A DNA stretch of 32,436 nucleotides, taken from Candidatus Trichofilum aggregatum (lineage in GTDB: Bacteria > Chloroflexota > Anaerolineae > Promineifilales > Promineifilaceae). Below are positions 8,510 through 16,628 of the stretch, in pieces; position 1 is the first letter of the stretch, and the number at the start of each line of letters is the position of its first letter. The position numbers were made by a program, and so were the translations under genes. The notes under the pieces were generated by a model, which saw only the letters and a list, made by a program, of their open reading frames with translations, ran no database searches and had not been told where the DNA came from. The DNA lies in contig JADJUV010000129.1 in the NCBI GenBank assembly GCA_016716885.1, positions 1-32,436 on the forward strand, given 5' to 3'.

Positions 8510-10021
8510 ATGGTTAAAACATTATTGGTTGCCAATCGCGGTGAGATTGCCGCCCGGCTATTCCGGGCTTGCCGTTTATTGGGCGTGCGCTCCGTGGCTA
8601 TTTATTCCGAGGCCGATGCCCAGGCCCCCTGGTCTCGCCTGGCCGATGAGCGCTACCCGCTGAAGGGCGTCGCGGCCGCGGACACCTACCTCAATCAATC
8701 TGCCATTCTCGCCATCGCCCAGCAGGCGGGCGTTGAAGCCATTCACCCTGGCTACGGCTTCCTCAGCGAAAATGCTGATTTTGCTCAGGCCTGTGTGGAT
8801 GCCGGGATTATTTTTGTGGGGCCAAGCGCGGCCGCGATGCGGGCGTTGGGCAGTAAAGCCAGTGCCCGCGAACTGGCCCAGGCCGCTGGTGTGCCGGTCA
8901 TTCCAGGGGTCAATGGGGCAGGCATGAGCGACGAAGGGTTGCTCGCGGCCGCGCACCGGATTGGTTTCCCCGTGCTCATCAAAGCCAGTGCTGGCGGTGG
9001 CGGCAAAGGGATGCGCGTCGTGGATGCCGAAAGTGAGTTTCTGGATGCCGTGCAGGCCGCCCGGCGCGAAAGTATATCCGCCTTCGGTAGTGATCACCTG
9101 ATTCTGGAGAAATATTTCACCCAGGTGCGCCATATTGAGGTGCAGGTGTTGGGTGATCTGCACGGTCATCTTATTCACCTATACGAGCGGGAATGTTCGG
9201 TGCAACGCCGTCATCAGAAAATTATTGAGGAGACCCCCGCCCCGCATGTGCCGGTCGAGGTAAGAGAAGAAATTTGCGCGGCCGCGGTCTCTCTGGCTCA
9301 GGAAGTGGGTTACGCCAGTGCCGGAACCGTCGAATTTATCCTGACGCCGGAGAATCAGTTTTACCTGTTGGAGATGAACACCCGCTTACAGGTGGAGCAC
9401 CCGGTGACGGAATGGGTGACGGGGGTGGACATCGCCGCCTGGCAAATTCGTATCGCCAGTGGTGAACCGCTCACGCTACAACAAGCGGACATCCGGCAAC
9501 GGGGTCATGCCCTGGAGAGCCGGGTGTATGCGGAAGACCCGGCCCACAATTTTATGCCTTCTACGGGTACGATAACGTATTATGCGCGGCCGCATGGCCC
9601 CAACATTCGTGTGGATGATGGCATCGAAACAGGGAGCGTCGTCAGTCCGTACTACGACCCCATGCTGGCAAAAATCATCACCTGGGGTGCCGATCGGGCC
9701 GACGCCATCGCCCAAATGCGCCACGCCCTGCATGAAACCACAGTTTTGGGTATCACCACCAACATTCCCTACCTGCTGGCAATTTTAGAGCACCCGGCTT
9801 TCCAATCCGGGCAAACCCACACTGGTTTCCTGGGCCAACATTTCCCCACCTGGCAAGCCACCCCACCCACCGACGATCACACCCTGTTAGCCATCGCCGT
9901 GGCCGAACTCCTCATGGGCAAATCCGGCCAAACCAGCGGCCAACGACCCACCGCCAACGGCCCCCTCACCCTTCCCGACCCCTGGAACCAATCAACCGGC
10001 TGGCGCAATGTGCTAAAATAA
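8510..10021 (+). CDS. Biotin carboxylase (acetyl/propionyl-CoA carboxylase alpha-type), without biotinyl domain
   Basis: ATP-dependent carboxylation of biotin using bicarbonate, the first half-reaction of acyl-CoA carboxylases. About 503 residues. The N-terminal domain has VANRGEIAARLFRACR, the ATP-grasp domain has IKASAGGGGKGM (glycine loop), ECSVQRRHQKIIEETPAP, then FYLLEMNTRLQVEHPVTE (metal and catalytic region). The C-terminal domain has ALESRVYAEDP. ATG at 8510 is preferred (GAGG about 10 bases upstream) over the TTG two codons earlier. The protein ends LPDPWNQSTGWRNVLK, exactly where propionyl- and methylcrotonyl-CoA carboxylase alpha subunits continue into the BT and biotinyl domains. 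Either a separate carrier protein exists or the frame is broken here. The nearby mutase and MeaB genes make propionyl-CoA metabolism plausible. Five GCGGCCGC sites, four in the Ala-Ala-Ala frame. Confidence 0.9.
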   Translation: MVKTLLVANRGEIAARLFRACRLLGVRSVAIYSEADAQAPWSRLADERYPLKGVAAADTYLNQSAILAIAQQAGVEAIHPGYGFLSENADFAQACVDAGIIFVGPSAAAMRALGSKASARELAQAAGVPVIPGVNGAGMSDEGLLAAAHRIGFPVLIKASAGGGGKGMRVVDAESEFLDAVQAARRESISAFGSDHLILEKYFTQVRHIEVQVLGDLHGHLIHLYERECSVQRRHQKIIEETPAPHVPVEVREEICAAAVSLAQEVGYASAGTVEFILTPENQFYLLEMNTRLQVEHPVTEWVTGVDIAAWQIRIASGEPLTLQQADIRQRGHALESRVYAEDPAHNFMPSTGTITYYARPHGPNIRVDDGIETGSVVSPYYDPMLAKIITWGADRADAIAQMRHALHETTVLGITTNIPYLLAILEHPAFQSGQTHTGFLGQHFPTWQATPPTDDHTLLAIAVAELLMGKSGQTSGQRPTANGPLTLPDPWNQSTGWRNVLK

Positions 10022-10055
10022 GCTCAACATTTCAAAAGATCAGTGGAGAGTGCCC

Positions 10056-10242
10056 GTGGATTTTTCTATGATGTCCTATGTTCGTTGCCTCAATAATGGG
10101 GGCTATGAAGCCAGTCTGACCATCGGCAAAGTCTACAACACATTGCCAACATCGGAACGAGATTACTTACGTGTGATAGAGCAACGAGGGAGAGGATTAT
10201 CTCTATGCCATCTGCCTTTTTGACCCTTATACCGATGAGTAA
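10056..10242 (+). pseudogene. Small conserved hypothetical protein, frameshifted
   Basis: GTG start at 10056 preceded by GGAGAG. Translation begins VDFSMMSYVRCLNNGGYEASLTIGKVYNTLP...RDYLRVI; after one extra base near 10185-10192 the +1 frame gives NEGEDYLYAICLFDPYTDE and a stop at 10242. The pattern 'G..Y.V(LP)...YLRVIDNEGEDYLYP' is a small-protein family I recall without an assigned function. Corrected length about 62 residues. Its stop overlaps the start of the next small gene (ATGAGTAA), so the pair is coupled. Confidence 0.55.
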
Positions 10243-10389
10243 CGTGTCCCAGAATCTTTGACTGTTCACCTGGACAATGTCACGAAGGGGATTCTCCACG
10301 CTGAAGCCCTGGCTGCACGCAAATCCACCAGTGCCCTGTTGCGGGAGTGGATTGATGAGCGGTTGGATTTGCCTGTGAGTACGGACTAA
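10235..10389 (+). pseudogene. Small putative ribbon-helix-helix-like protein, one-base frameshift
   Basis: ATG at 10235 gives MSNV; adding one C to the CCC run near 10248 yields SPESLTVHLDNVT...ILHAEALAARKSTSALLREW and the tail IDERLDLPVSTD, stop at 10387-10389. Corrected length about 51 residues. A short strand followed by two helices (ARKSTSALLREWIDERL) resembles Arc/CopG ribbon-helix-helix DNA-binding proteins, which often act as antitoxins. It overlaps the preceding small gene by 8 bases and lies 17 bases before the nucleotidyltransferase-fold gene. The function is inferred from shape only. Confidence 0.5.
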
Positions 10390-10406
10390 TACACTCGTTT
10401 AATTTA

Positions 10407-11177
10407 ATGATGAAGCACCAAGAGAAACTGCTCAATCGCCTGGACGAAATTGGACAATCGCTGGCAAGGACCGGTAAGGCTCTGGCTCTGATTGGGTTGG
10501 GGTCTGTGGGTCGGGAGTTGGACCGGCTGGATGATTATTCTGACCTGGATTTTTTTGTCATTGTGGAGCCAGAACAGAAAAGCCGTTTCCTCACCAACCT
10601 GGACTGGCTGAGTGGGCTGGCTCCTATCGCCTACCATTTCCAGAACACCGTGGATGGTTACAAACTGCTCTTTGCCGACGGGGTATTTTGTGAGTTCGCC
10701 GTGTTTGAAGAGGCAGAATTGGCTCACATACCTTTCGCGCCGGGGCGGATTGTCTGGAAACGCAATGGGGTGAGTGAGACAATAGCCGTTCCGGTAAAAC
10801 CGTCCAACCCATCAATCCATTCGGTAGAGTGGCTGTTGGGTGAAGCGTTGACCAATTTGTATGTGGGGATGGGGCGTTATCGGCGGGGGGAGAAGTTGTC
10901 GGCGTTTCAGTTTGTGCAGGTGTATGCGTTGGGGCGGGTGGTGGATTTGGCTGGGCACATTGAGACGGCTCAACCTGGGCACGCGGATATTTTTGTCAAT
11001 GAACGCCGGTTTGAGCAGCGGTTTCCGGGGATAGCCCAGCATTTGCCGGAATTTATGCCAGGGTATGAGGGAACTCCCGCGGCCGCAAACGCCATCATCC
11101 ACTTCCTCGACCAACATTTCCCCATCAACCCGGCCATGAAAGAAGCCATTCTGTCTCTAACAAACTCCCCTCTCTGA
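10407..11177 (+). CDS. Nucleotidyltransferase-fold protein
   Basis: 256 residues (255 if the second ATG is used). It shows the polymerase-beta-like signature: IGLGSVGRELDRL (Gly-Ser at 32-33) followed by YSDLDFFVIVE, with Asp46 and Asp48 as the metal-binding pair. The remaining C-terminal part is helical (ALTNLYVGMGRYRRGEKLSA), as in LinB/AadA-like and other antibiotic-type or DUF4037-like nucleotidyltransferases. Substrate unknown. No Shine-Dalgarno is obvious before 10407. It directly follows two tiny coupled genes, so a toxin-antitoxin-like arrangement is possible but unproven. Confidence 0.7.
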   Translation: MMKHQEKLLNRLDEIGQSLARTGKALALIGLGSVGRELDRLDDYSDLDFFVIVEPEQKSRFLTNLDWLSGLAPIAYHFQNTVDGYKLLFADGVFCEFAVFEEAELAHIPFAPGRIVWKRNGVSETIAVPVKPSNPSIHSVEWLLGEALTNLYVGMGRYRRGEKLSAFQFVQVYALGRVVDLAGHIETAQPGHADIFVNERRFEQRFPGIAQHLPEFMPGYEGTPAAANAIIHFLDQHFPINPAMKEAILSLTNSPL

Positions 11178-11305
11178 AAAGTCAAGAGTCGCACGCGAAG
11201 GCGCCCCCAGGGGCGGGTCTTCCGACTCAATCTACCAACGACTTGGGTAAAGTTGGTCGAATCTCTCATCTCAGTTCCGCAAGTTATTTAATCCTTGTTC
11301 CTTAA
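11178..11305 (-). repeat. Spacer with diverged copy 3 of the ~57 bp element
   Basis: 11214-11262 reads GGCGGGTCTTCCGACTCAAT, then CTACCAACGACTTGGGTAAA, then GTTGGTCGAATC. It matches the plus-strand form of the element at 28914-28971 at its ends (GGGTCTTCCGACT, ACTTG.GTAAAG) but differs in between. It separates the convergent nucleotidyltransferase and FN3-like genes. Confidence 0.55.
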
Positions 11306-11686
11306 TCAAGGTATGGGGATGGGATCGGTGCGGGACTTGATGTTGCCGTTGCGGTCTATGGTCTCTAGCACATAATAATAGGTGCGGCCGCGTACCCGTC
11401 CTTCATCCACAAACGAATGTTCACTGCTCACCAACGGATCCAGCGACGGTTTGATCAAAACATCATTCACTTGCACCATCTCCCCATCTGGCGAATCGGC
11501 CCGGTACAGGTTGTACCCCAACACATCAATCTCATTTTCGGTGGTCCAACGGATAACGAGATTCGTATGCTGAACCCGGTCTATCAGGCCAGTAAAGTAG
11601 GCCAGAGCCAGCACGAGAGCCACCCCAGGGATAAGAAGAAAAAACCAGAGAAGTTTGCGGCCGCGAGAAGAAGGTTGTTTGTCCAT
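11306..11686 (-). CDS. Membrane-anchored small protein with fibronectin-type-III-like domain
   Basis: 126 residues from ATG 11686 (MDKQPSSRGRKLL). A basic N-terminus is followed by one hydrophobic helix (LLWFFLLIPGVALVLALAYF) and an extracytoplasmic beta domain: LVIRWTTENEIDVLGYNLYR, then SEHSFVDEGRVRGRTYYYVL, then ETIDRNGNIKSRTDPIPI. The 'W.T..E.D..GY.LYR...Y.Y.L...D..G' pattern is typical of FN3-like domains on surface proteins. Two GCGGCCGC sites, both read as Arg-Gly-Arg. An earlier start in the same frame (11722) would add 12 residues without a better ribosome site. Partner unknown. Confidence 0.7.
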   Translation of the reverse strand: MDKQPSSRGRKLLWFFLLIPGVALVLALAYFTGLIDRVQHTNLVIRWTTENEIDVLGYNLYRADSPDGEMVQVNDVLIKPSLDPLVSSEHSFVDEGRVRGRTYYYVLETIDRNGNIKSRTDPIPIP

Positions 11687-11885
11687 ATTGTCATTGTGTA
11701 CCCAAAGGTTGGCCCCGAGCAAGTTGCCATAAAGTCCGGTATAGCGGTAAACTCAACCCTTAGCAATCAATAAATATCTGTTCTGGCGTTTAGAGCGAGA
11801 GGCAAGAGCTAGAATAAATCAGTCTGGAAAACCCTCTAGCTCTAGCTCTGAACTCTAAACTCATGTTCGTTATGGAAGGTGAACT

Positions 11886-12110
11886 ATGCCCGTCCGTTGT
11901 TCCTACTGTTCCCACAGTTTTAACCTGAGCCGAGATTACATCGGCGCTATCTTGCCTGAGGCTCTGGCTCAAAAACAGAAGACCCACGCTGTTGAATGTC
12001 CCAACTGCCGGAAACATATCAAAATACCCGTGGCCCAAATGAAACGGTTCGCCCCCGCTCCGGCAGCCACCCCAGAAGCAACAGAAGAAGAAGCGGCGCA
12101 AGGGGAATAA
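11886..12110 (+). CDS. Small zinc-ribbon protein
   Basis: 74 residues. Cys5-x2-Cys8 (RCSYCSHSF) and Cys38-x2-Cys41 (ECPNCRKH) make a four-Cys zinc ribbon. Between them is a helical IGAILPEALAQKQ segment with Arg/Lys. The tail is Ala/Pro/Glu rich. The start has a clear ribosome site (GGAAGGTG, then AACT, then ATG). Function unknown. Convergent with nadD. Confidence 0.7.
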   Translation: MPVRCSYCSHSFNLSRDYIGAILPEALAQKQKTHAVECPNCRKHIKIPVAQMKRFAPAPAATPEATEEEAAQGE

Positions 12111-12282
12111 TCAGTCGATGTGTTTCAAGCCAGTTGAATAATTAATTGTTGAATTGTTGAACCATTGAATGGTGAATGATGCGTTCCCCTCATCTCATTC
12201 CAATTCACCCATTCATTATTCTCTTCGTCTTATGAAATACACCCGCTATCATCATTAGTGATCCCCCGTCTTCGCCAGCGCT
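12111..12282. repeat. Spacer with ATTGTTGAATTGTTGAA and AATGGTGAATG words
   Basis: An A/T-rich simple-repeat tract at 12133-12180 (TTGAAT/TTGTTGAA units ending AATGGTGAATGATG) and partly complementary CAATTCACCCATTCATT at 12201-12217 can pair. It lies between the convergent zinc-ribbon and nadD genes, so it may also serve as a terminator, though no classical GC stem with a T tract is present. Confidence 0.4.
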
Positions 12283-12876
12283 TTATTGGTAAAGCTGATG
12301 CTCACTGAGATACGCCAGCACCGGCTCAGGGACGAGATAACGCAAAGAGTAGTGCGCGGCCGCGTACTTTCGGATCATCGTGCTCGATATCAGCACCGAA
12401 GGGCCGGTTACCCAATCAAGATGGTCACGCAAACTGGGCAGCTCCCGCTCTAATTGCACCCAATCAATGAAAATGCCCGGTCGCTCTAGCACGGCCAGGC
12501 GGCATTGCTTTAACAAAGCGTCCGGGCAATGCCACTGAGGCAAATCGCGCAGGGAATCCGACCCCAAGACAAGCCATAAATCGGCCTGCGGGTAAGTTTG
12601 CTGAATGAGAGGGAGCAGGGTGAAGGTATAGTGCGGCCGCGGGCGATCCACATCGGTTGTGTCTACCCCAAAAGCGGGATTGTTCTCAATCGCCAGCCGG
12701 GTCATGGCGACCCGGTGATGGGCGGGACTGATCACCTGACCCGCTTTATGCGGGGGATCACCCACCGGCAGAAAAAGCACCTGATCCAGTTGTAAACCGA
12801 TTCGGACTGTCTCTGCCAGGAGAAGATGACCGATATGCGGTGGATCAAAGGTTCCCCCCAACAAGCCCAACCGCAT
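12283..12876 (-). CDS. nadD: Nicotinate-nucleotide adenylyltransferase
   Basis: Adenylates nicotinate mononucleotide to deamido-NAD in NAD synthesis. 197 residues. The nucleotidyltransferase loop GLLGGTFDPPHIGHLLLAE carries the HxGH motif. The middle has DQVLFLPVGDPPHK and WLVLGSDSLRDLPQWH. The end has SVLISSTMIRKY, the ISSTxIR motif. ATG at 12876 overlaps the obgE stop as TGATG, so translation is coupled; a GTG one codon earlier is possible. Two GCGGCCGC sites (12356 as Ala-Ala-Ala, 12633 as Arg-Pro). Confidence 0.93.
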   Translation of the reverse strand: MRLGLLGGTFDPPHIGHLLLAETVRIGLQLDQVLFLPVGDPPHKAGQVISPAHHRVAMTRLAIENNPAFGVDTTDVDRPRPHYTFTLLPLIQQTYPQADLWLVLGSDSLRDLPQWHCPDALLKQCRLAVLERPGIFIDWVQLERELPSLRDHLDWVTGPSVLISSTMIRKYAAAHYSLRYLVPEPVLAYLSEHQLYQ

Positions 12877-14141
12877 CACCGATCACTCCACTCCAACGTC
12901 TCATCACCAATCATAACGGTGTCCCCTTCTTTGACACCCGCCTTCCGCAAAGCCGCACTGATGCCCATGCCTTCCAGAATGGCCTGGAAACGACGAGCAG
13001 TGGCCTCAAACTCAAAAAAGGTCATGGCGGCCACCCGCTCAATGCGAATGCCATGCACCCGCCAACCGGACCCTTCCCGTTCGATGGTGAAATCATTCTC
13101 ATCGGCTTCGGGGCGGATAATCGGCTCTTCATCTTGCACATAGGTAACGGGGGGCAACGCCTGGAGCAACTCCCACACGCGGTAAAGCATAGGGCGAATA
13201 TTCTGGCCGGTGATGGCCGAAATGGCACAAAACTCGTACCCTTCAGCCTCTACACGCTCCTGAATAAGCGGCTCCCAGGCAATGGCATCGGGTAAATCCA
13301 TTTTGTTGAGAACCACCAGTTGGGGTTTATCCAGCAGGGCCGGATCGTAAAGGGAAAGCTCTTGATTAATGGTAGCCCAATCTTCGAGTGGTTCCGCGGC
13401 CGCGCCGTCCAACAAATGAATCAGCACCCGCGTCCGTTCAATGTGGCGCAAAAACTCATGACCCAGTCCCACCCCTTCCGCCGCCCCTTCGATAAGGCCG
13501 GGAATATCGGCCACCACCATCGTTTGGTAGTCATCTAGCTCCACCACCCCTAAACTTGGCTCCAGCGTGGTAAAAGGGTACGCCGCAATCTTGGGCCGGG
13601 CCGCACTGATGACCGAGAGCAGGGTCGATTTACCGGCATTGGGTACACCCACTAAGCCAATATCGGCGATCAGTTTTAGTTCCAGGATAAGCCATTGGGC
13701 CTCACCTGGTTCGCCACGTTCGGCCAAACGGGGGGTCTGGTTGACACTATTGGCATAACGGGCGTTGCCTTTGCCGCCGCGGCCGCCGTTCATCAACATC
13801 ACTTCCTGACCGGGATGAATCAGGTCGGCCAGCAAATTATCCGTTTCGGCCTCGCGGATCAAGGTACCGGGTGGCACTTCCAGCCGTAGGGTTTCGCCGG
13901 TTGCCCCCGTCATATTGCTGCGGCCGCCATCCACACCCCGCCCCGCCCGGTAATGCACCTGCCGATGAAACGTATAGAGGGAGTTTAACTTGGGGTTGAC
14001 AACAAAAATAATGTTGCCACCATGTCCCCCATCGCCGCCATCTGGGCCACCTCGGGGAACAAATTTTTCGCGACGAAAGCTGATCATGCCATCGCCGCCA
14101 TCGCCGCTTTTTACATAAATTCGTGCTGAGTCATAAAACAT
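12876..14141 (-). CDS. obgE: Obg-family ribosome-associated GTPase
   Basis: GTPase involved in 50S ribosomal subunit assembly and stress control. 421 residues from ATG 14141 (MFYDSARIYVKSGDGGDG), preferred because this is the standard Obg N-terminus; the upstream frame is a repeat-like spacer. The glycine-rich Obg fold covers about 1-160, the G domain has GVPNAGKST (P loop), DIPGLIEGA (G3) and NKMD (G4), and the C-terminal OCT domain runs from FTIEREGSGWRVHG to the end. Gly-rich stretches carry two GCGGCCGC sites read as Gly-Arg; a third at 13396 is Ala-Ala-Ala. nadD follows, coupled by a one-base overlap. Confidence 0.95.
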   Translation of the reverse strand: MFYDSARIYVKSGDGGDGMISFRREKFVPRGGPDGGDGGHGGNIIFVVNPKLNSLYTFHRQVHYRAGRGVDGGRSNMTGATGETLRLEVPPGTLIREAETDNLLADLIHPGQEVMLMNGGRGGKGNARYANSVNQTPRLAERGEPGEAQWLILELKLIADIGLVGVPNAGKSTLLSVISAARPKIAAYPFTTLEPSLGVVELDDYQTMVVADIPGLIEGAAEGVGLGHEFLRHIERTRVLIHLLDGAAAEPLEDWATINQELSLYDPALLDKPQLVVLNKMDLPDAIAWEPLIQERVEAEGYEFCAISAITGQNIRPMLYRVWELLQALPPVTYVQDEEPIIRPEADENDFTIEREGSGWRVHGIRIERVAAMTFFEFEATARRFQAILEGMGISAALRKAGVKEGDTVMIGDETLEWSDR

Positions 14142-14220
14142 AAGAGGGTATATCGGTGGATTGGTACATTGGTATAGGCGTGTATTAGCAAACAAGAGGG
14201 CTAATACACCACGACACCAA

Positions 14221-14733
14221 TTAACTGTTCAGTAGGCCGCGCAAGGCGGCTAAGCGGGGGTCAACATCGTCATCCTGACAGCCACAATCCCCTTCATTGA
14301 GGTTTTGACCGCATTCCATGCAAAAACCCAGGCAATCTGGTTGACATAACAGTTGCAAGGGCACAGAGAGGACGCTTACCTCGCGTACTAAGGGTGATAA
14401 ATCGAGGGCACAAGTCGCGGGAATGCTATATTCGCCTTCAGGGGCAGTGGTGGGTGGATAATAAAAGAGTTCATTTAGTTCCATCTCAACCGGTACGGAA
14501 AGGGGTGTCAAACAGCGAGAGCATTCGCTCATGATGTTCGTGATTAATTTCCCCTCCACATAAATGCCCCGAGAGTTGCGCGAAAGGATGACTGTTCCTT
14601 GTAAGGGTTGCAGTGTTACCTCATCTATGACGACAGAGGGGTAATCCAGTTCGTATTCTCGTTTTTCGCCGACATTGCCTTCCAACATGAACCCAACGTT
14701 GAAACGCAAAGGGGCGTTTTTCTTACTGCTCAC
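14221..14733 (-). CDS. yceD: YceD/DUF177-family protein
   Basis: 170 residues, GTG start at 14733 with AAGGA upstream. The family signature is present: CSRCLTP, then LNELFYYP, then DLSPLVREVSVLSVPLQLLC, then CQPDCLGFCMECGQNLNEG, whose Cys pairs suggest metal binding. YceD proteins act in 23S rRNA metabolism and usually sit directly before rpmF (L32). Here rpmF is absent and obgE follows by 79 bp. No GCGGCCGC site. Confidence 0.88.
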   Translation of the reverse strand: MSSKKNAPLRFNVGFMLEGNVGEKREYELDYPSVVIDEVTLQPLQGTVILSRNSRGIYVEGKLITNIMSECSRCLTPLSVPVEMELNELFYYPPTTAPEGEYSIPATCALDLSPLVREVSVLSVPLQLLCQPDCLGFCMECGQNLNEGDCGCQDDDVDPRLAALRGLLNS

Positions 14734-14921
14734 GTTTAATTTCCTTACTATTGGCGATTAAGGTTGAAAAGTGTAGCATAGTCTAATCTGCTTCGCCATG
14801 ACTGTTATTCATTTCTAACAGAGGGAGACAGAGGGGAACTCAGAGGAATTTGTAGGAACTCTGGGAACTCATCAATCACCCCATTACCCCATCACCTTGT
14901 CATTTACGGAGAAAGAAGCAC
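14734..14921. promoter_or_regulatory. Divergent intergenic region between yceD and rdgB
   Basis: Must hold promoters for both genes. It contains GGAACTC-type short repeats (14834-14870) like other spacers of the window. No confident -35/-10 pair could be named. Confidence 0.3.
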
Positions 14922-15509
14922 TTGAAATTACTGATTGCTACCCACAATCCGGGCAAAATCCGGGAGATGAATGAAATTTTGGCTGGTTTAGGCGTGGAAT
15001 GCCTTGATTTGGGGCAGGCTGGTATTACGGAAGATGTGGAAGAAACGGGAGCCACGTTTGCCGAGAATGCTATGTTGAAGGCGGAATATTACGCGGCCGC
15101 GACCCAACTTCTCACTCTAGCCGATGACTCCGGGCTGGAAGTGGATGCTCTCAACGGCGCACCCGGCGTCTACAGCAAACGGTACGGGGGCGACGAAAAC
15201 CCGCTTTATACCCGGCTCATGCGCGAAATTAGGGATGTGCCCTGGGAGCAACGCACCGCCCGCTTCCGCTGTGCCGTGGCTTTGGCCGATAGCACCGGGC
15301 TGATTGGCACGGCGGATGGGGTCTGTGAGGGAATGATCACCTTGGCTCCCAGAGGGTCAGGTGGGTTTGGTTATGATCCGGTGTTTTACCTGCCCGGCAA
15401 GGACCAAACGATGGCGGAGTTAGCGGCTGAGGAGAAGAATGTGATCAGTCATCGCGGCCGCGCCATTGCCGCTATTTTGCCTCTGTTACGTGAAACATTG
15501 GGGCGGTAA
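14922..15509 (+). CDS. rdgB: XTP/dITP diphosphatase (RdgB/Ham1)
   Basis: House-cleaning pyrophosphatase that hydrolyses dITP and XTP to monophosphates and keeps deaminated purines out of DNA. 195 residues. It starts at TTG 14922 behind GGAGAAAG: LKLLIATHNPGKIREMNEIL has the THNPGK motif. LADDSGLEVDALNGAPGVYS is the catalytic Asp region and GFGYDPVFYLPG plus SHRGRAIAA complete the family. Two GCGGCCGC sites: 15093 (Ala-Ala-Ala) and 15454 (Arg-Gly-Arg). Convergent with the hydrolase gene, 11 bp apart. Confidence 0.93.
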   Translation: MKLLIATHNPGKIREMNEILAGLGVECLDLGQAGITEDVEETGATFAENAMLKAEYYAAATQLLTLADDSGLEVDALNGAPGVYSKRYGGDENPLYTRLMREIRDVPWEQRTARFRCAVALADSTGLIGTADGVCEGMITLAPRGSGGFGYDPVFYLPGKDQTMAELAAEEKNVISHRGRAIAAILPLLRETLGR

Positions 15510-15520
15510 CGGGGTGGGTG

Positions 15521-16294
15521 TTAGGGGGTGCGTTTCAGGATTGTGCTGAGCCAGGACTCGATGGTGGCGGCGACGAGTTGCGGCCGCGCCAACACCATCA
15601 TGTGTCCTGCCCCTTCAATCAACTCCAGCTTAGCCTGGGGAATATGGTGGGCCAGAAATTCCAGTTGGGGGAGTGGTGTAAGCCGGTCAGCCGTTCCCGC
15701 CAGGATGAGGGTGGGCACAGAAATTTGGTTGAGCCGCGGCCGCACGTCAAAGGCATGGCAGGCGGCAAAATCATCATACACCACCTGGGGGTCGTGGCTG
15801 GCTAACTCCTGGTAACTCCGCTCAACAATGGCTTCGTCTGTGCCTTTGGGCCATTCCAGTTTAGCAATCAACCGCATCGTCTGGTGAAAGTCAGGCAAAA
15901 TGTGGTTGAGAATCGCTTCACCCACCGGCATGGTAGCTCCCGTACCCACCAGAATCAGCCCGACCAACCATTCTGGCTGACGCAAACCAACGGCCTGAGC
16001 AATAGCCCCGCCCATGGAAATACCCCCAACAATCACCTTTTTCAGACCCAAGGCTTCCACAAAAGCCATGACGGTATCGGCATAAGCGTCCACTGAGGTG
16101 CGGCCCGGCAAGGGGGAACGGCCATGACCAGGGAGATCGAGGCTGTACGCGGCCGCGAACTTCACCGCCCGTATTTCCCCCCAGCTAAAATGCGTTCCCC
16201 CCGCCCCATGCACCAACACCAAAGCCGGAGCCTCATTCCTGACACGATTATCGGTGTAATAAACTGTCTGCTGGTTTATGATGAGGGTGGGCAT
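15521..16294 (-). CDS. Alpha/beta hydrolase
   Basis: 257 residues. The fold is complete: oxyanion HG motif LVHGAGGTHFSW, strand with DLPGHGRSP, nucleophile elbow VGGISMGGAIAQ (Ser), Asp in LAGTADRLTP and His in EGAGHMM. The specific substrate is not clear; similar proteins are esterases, lactonases or C-C hydrolases. Carries three GCGGCCGC sites in two frames. It lies downstream of gatB on the same strand, across a 334 bp repeat-filled spacer. Confidence 0.85.
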   Translation of the reverse strand: MPTLIINQQTVYYTDNRVRNEAPALVLVHGAGGTHFSWGEIRAVKFAAAYSLDLPGHGRSPLPGRTSVDAYADTVMAFVEALGLKKVIVGGISMGGAIAQAVGLRQPEWLVGLILVGTGATMPVGEAILNHILPDFHQTMRLIAKLEWPKGTDEAIVERSYQELASHDPQVVYDDFAACHAFDVRPRLNQISVPTLILAGTADRLTPLPQLEFLAHHIPQAKLELIEGAGHMMVLARPQLVAATIESWLSTILKRTP

Positions 16295-16337
16295 AAGGTT
16301 TGTTTGAGTCTTCAGGCTTGGGAGTTGCGACTGATTT

Positions 16338-16395
16338 GTTTGTAGTGACCGCTTTAGCGGGCTGACGCAAGCCCGCTAAAGCGATCACTACAAAC
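16338..16395. repeat. Long hairpin GTTTGTAGTGACCGCTTTAG...
   Basis: Arms 16338-16362 and 16371-16395 are complementary over 25 bp with one mismatch, loop TGACGCAA. The distal word GCCCGCTAAAGCG recurs at about 6449-6461, suggesting a dispersed family. It could also terminate gatB transcription, but there is no T tract. Confidence 0.75.
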
Positions 16396-16426
16396 CAAAA
16401 CCCCAAATGATTATTTGAACAACGAT

Positions 16427-16551
16427 TGAGGTTTAACAAATTAATACGGGTATTGAGGAGTAAGGCACGCCTACGTGCCGCCTGGTTTACACTCGTTCGC
16501 ACGTGGGCGTGCTCACTCCTCTCTATGCCACTGTTATTTCGGAAATCTTCA
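16427..16551 (+). repeat. Dispersed 125-129 bp hairpin element, copy 2
   Basis: Direct copy of 5195-5323. Same stem arms (GAGGAGTAAGGCACGCCTAC and GCACGTGGGCGTGCTCACTC) and same flanks. Differences are concentrated in the loop (CCTGGTTTACACTC here, GGGGTACTACCCC-containing there). Confidence 0.8.
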
Positions 16552-16628
16552 ATAGTTGTAGGGGCTGGGCGAGCACAACAAGGGGTTATTCAGGGCCGAT
16601 GATTTCGATGATCCCCTGCCTGATGCCC

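Larger units (their letters stand above)
16295..16628. repeat. 334 bp repeat-filled spacer
   Basis: No gene. Holds a 25-bp-stem hairpin (16338-16395) and copy 2 of the 125-129 bp element (16427-16551). Confidence 0.75.

Noticed and set aside
13771..13930. Gly-rich stretch of obgE as a tandem repeat
   Set aside because: It is the conserved glycine-rich Obg fold, and its two octamers fall at conserved Gly-Arg codons.
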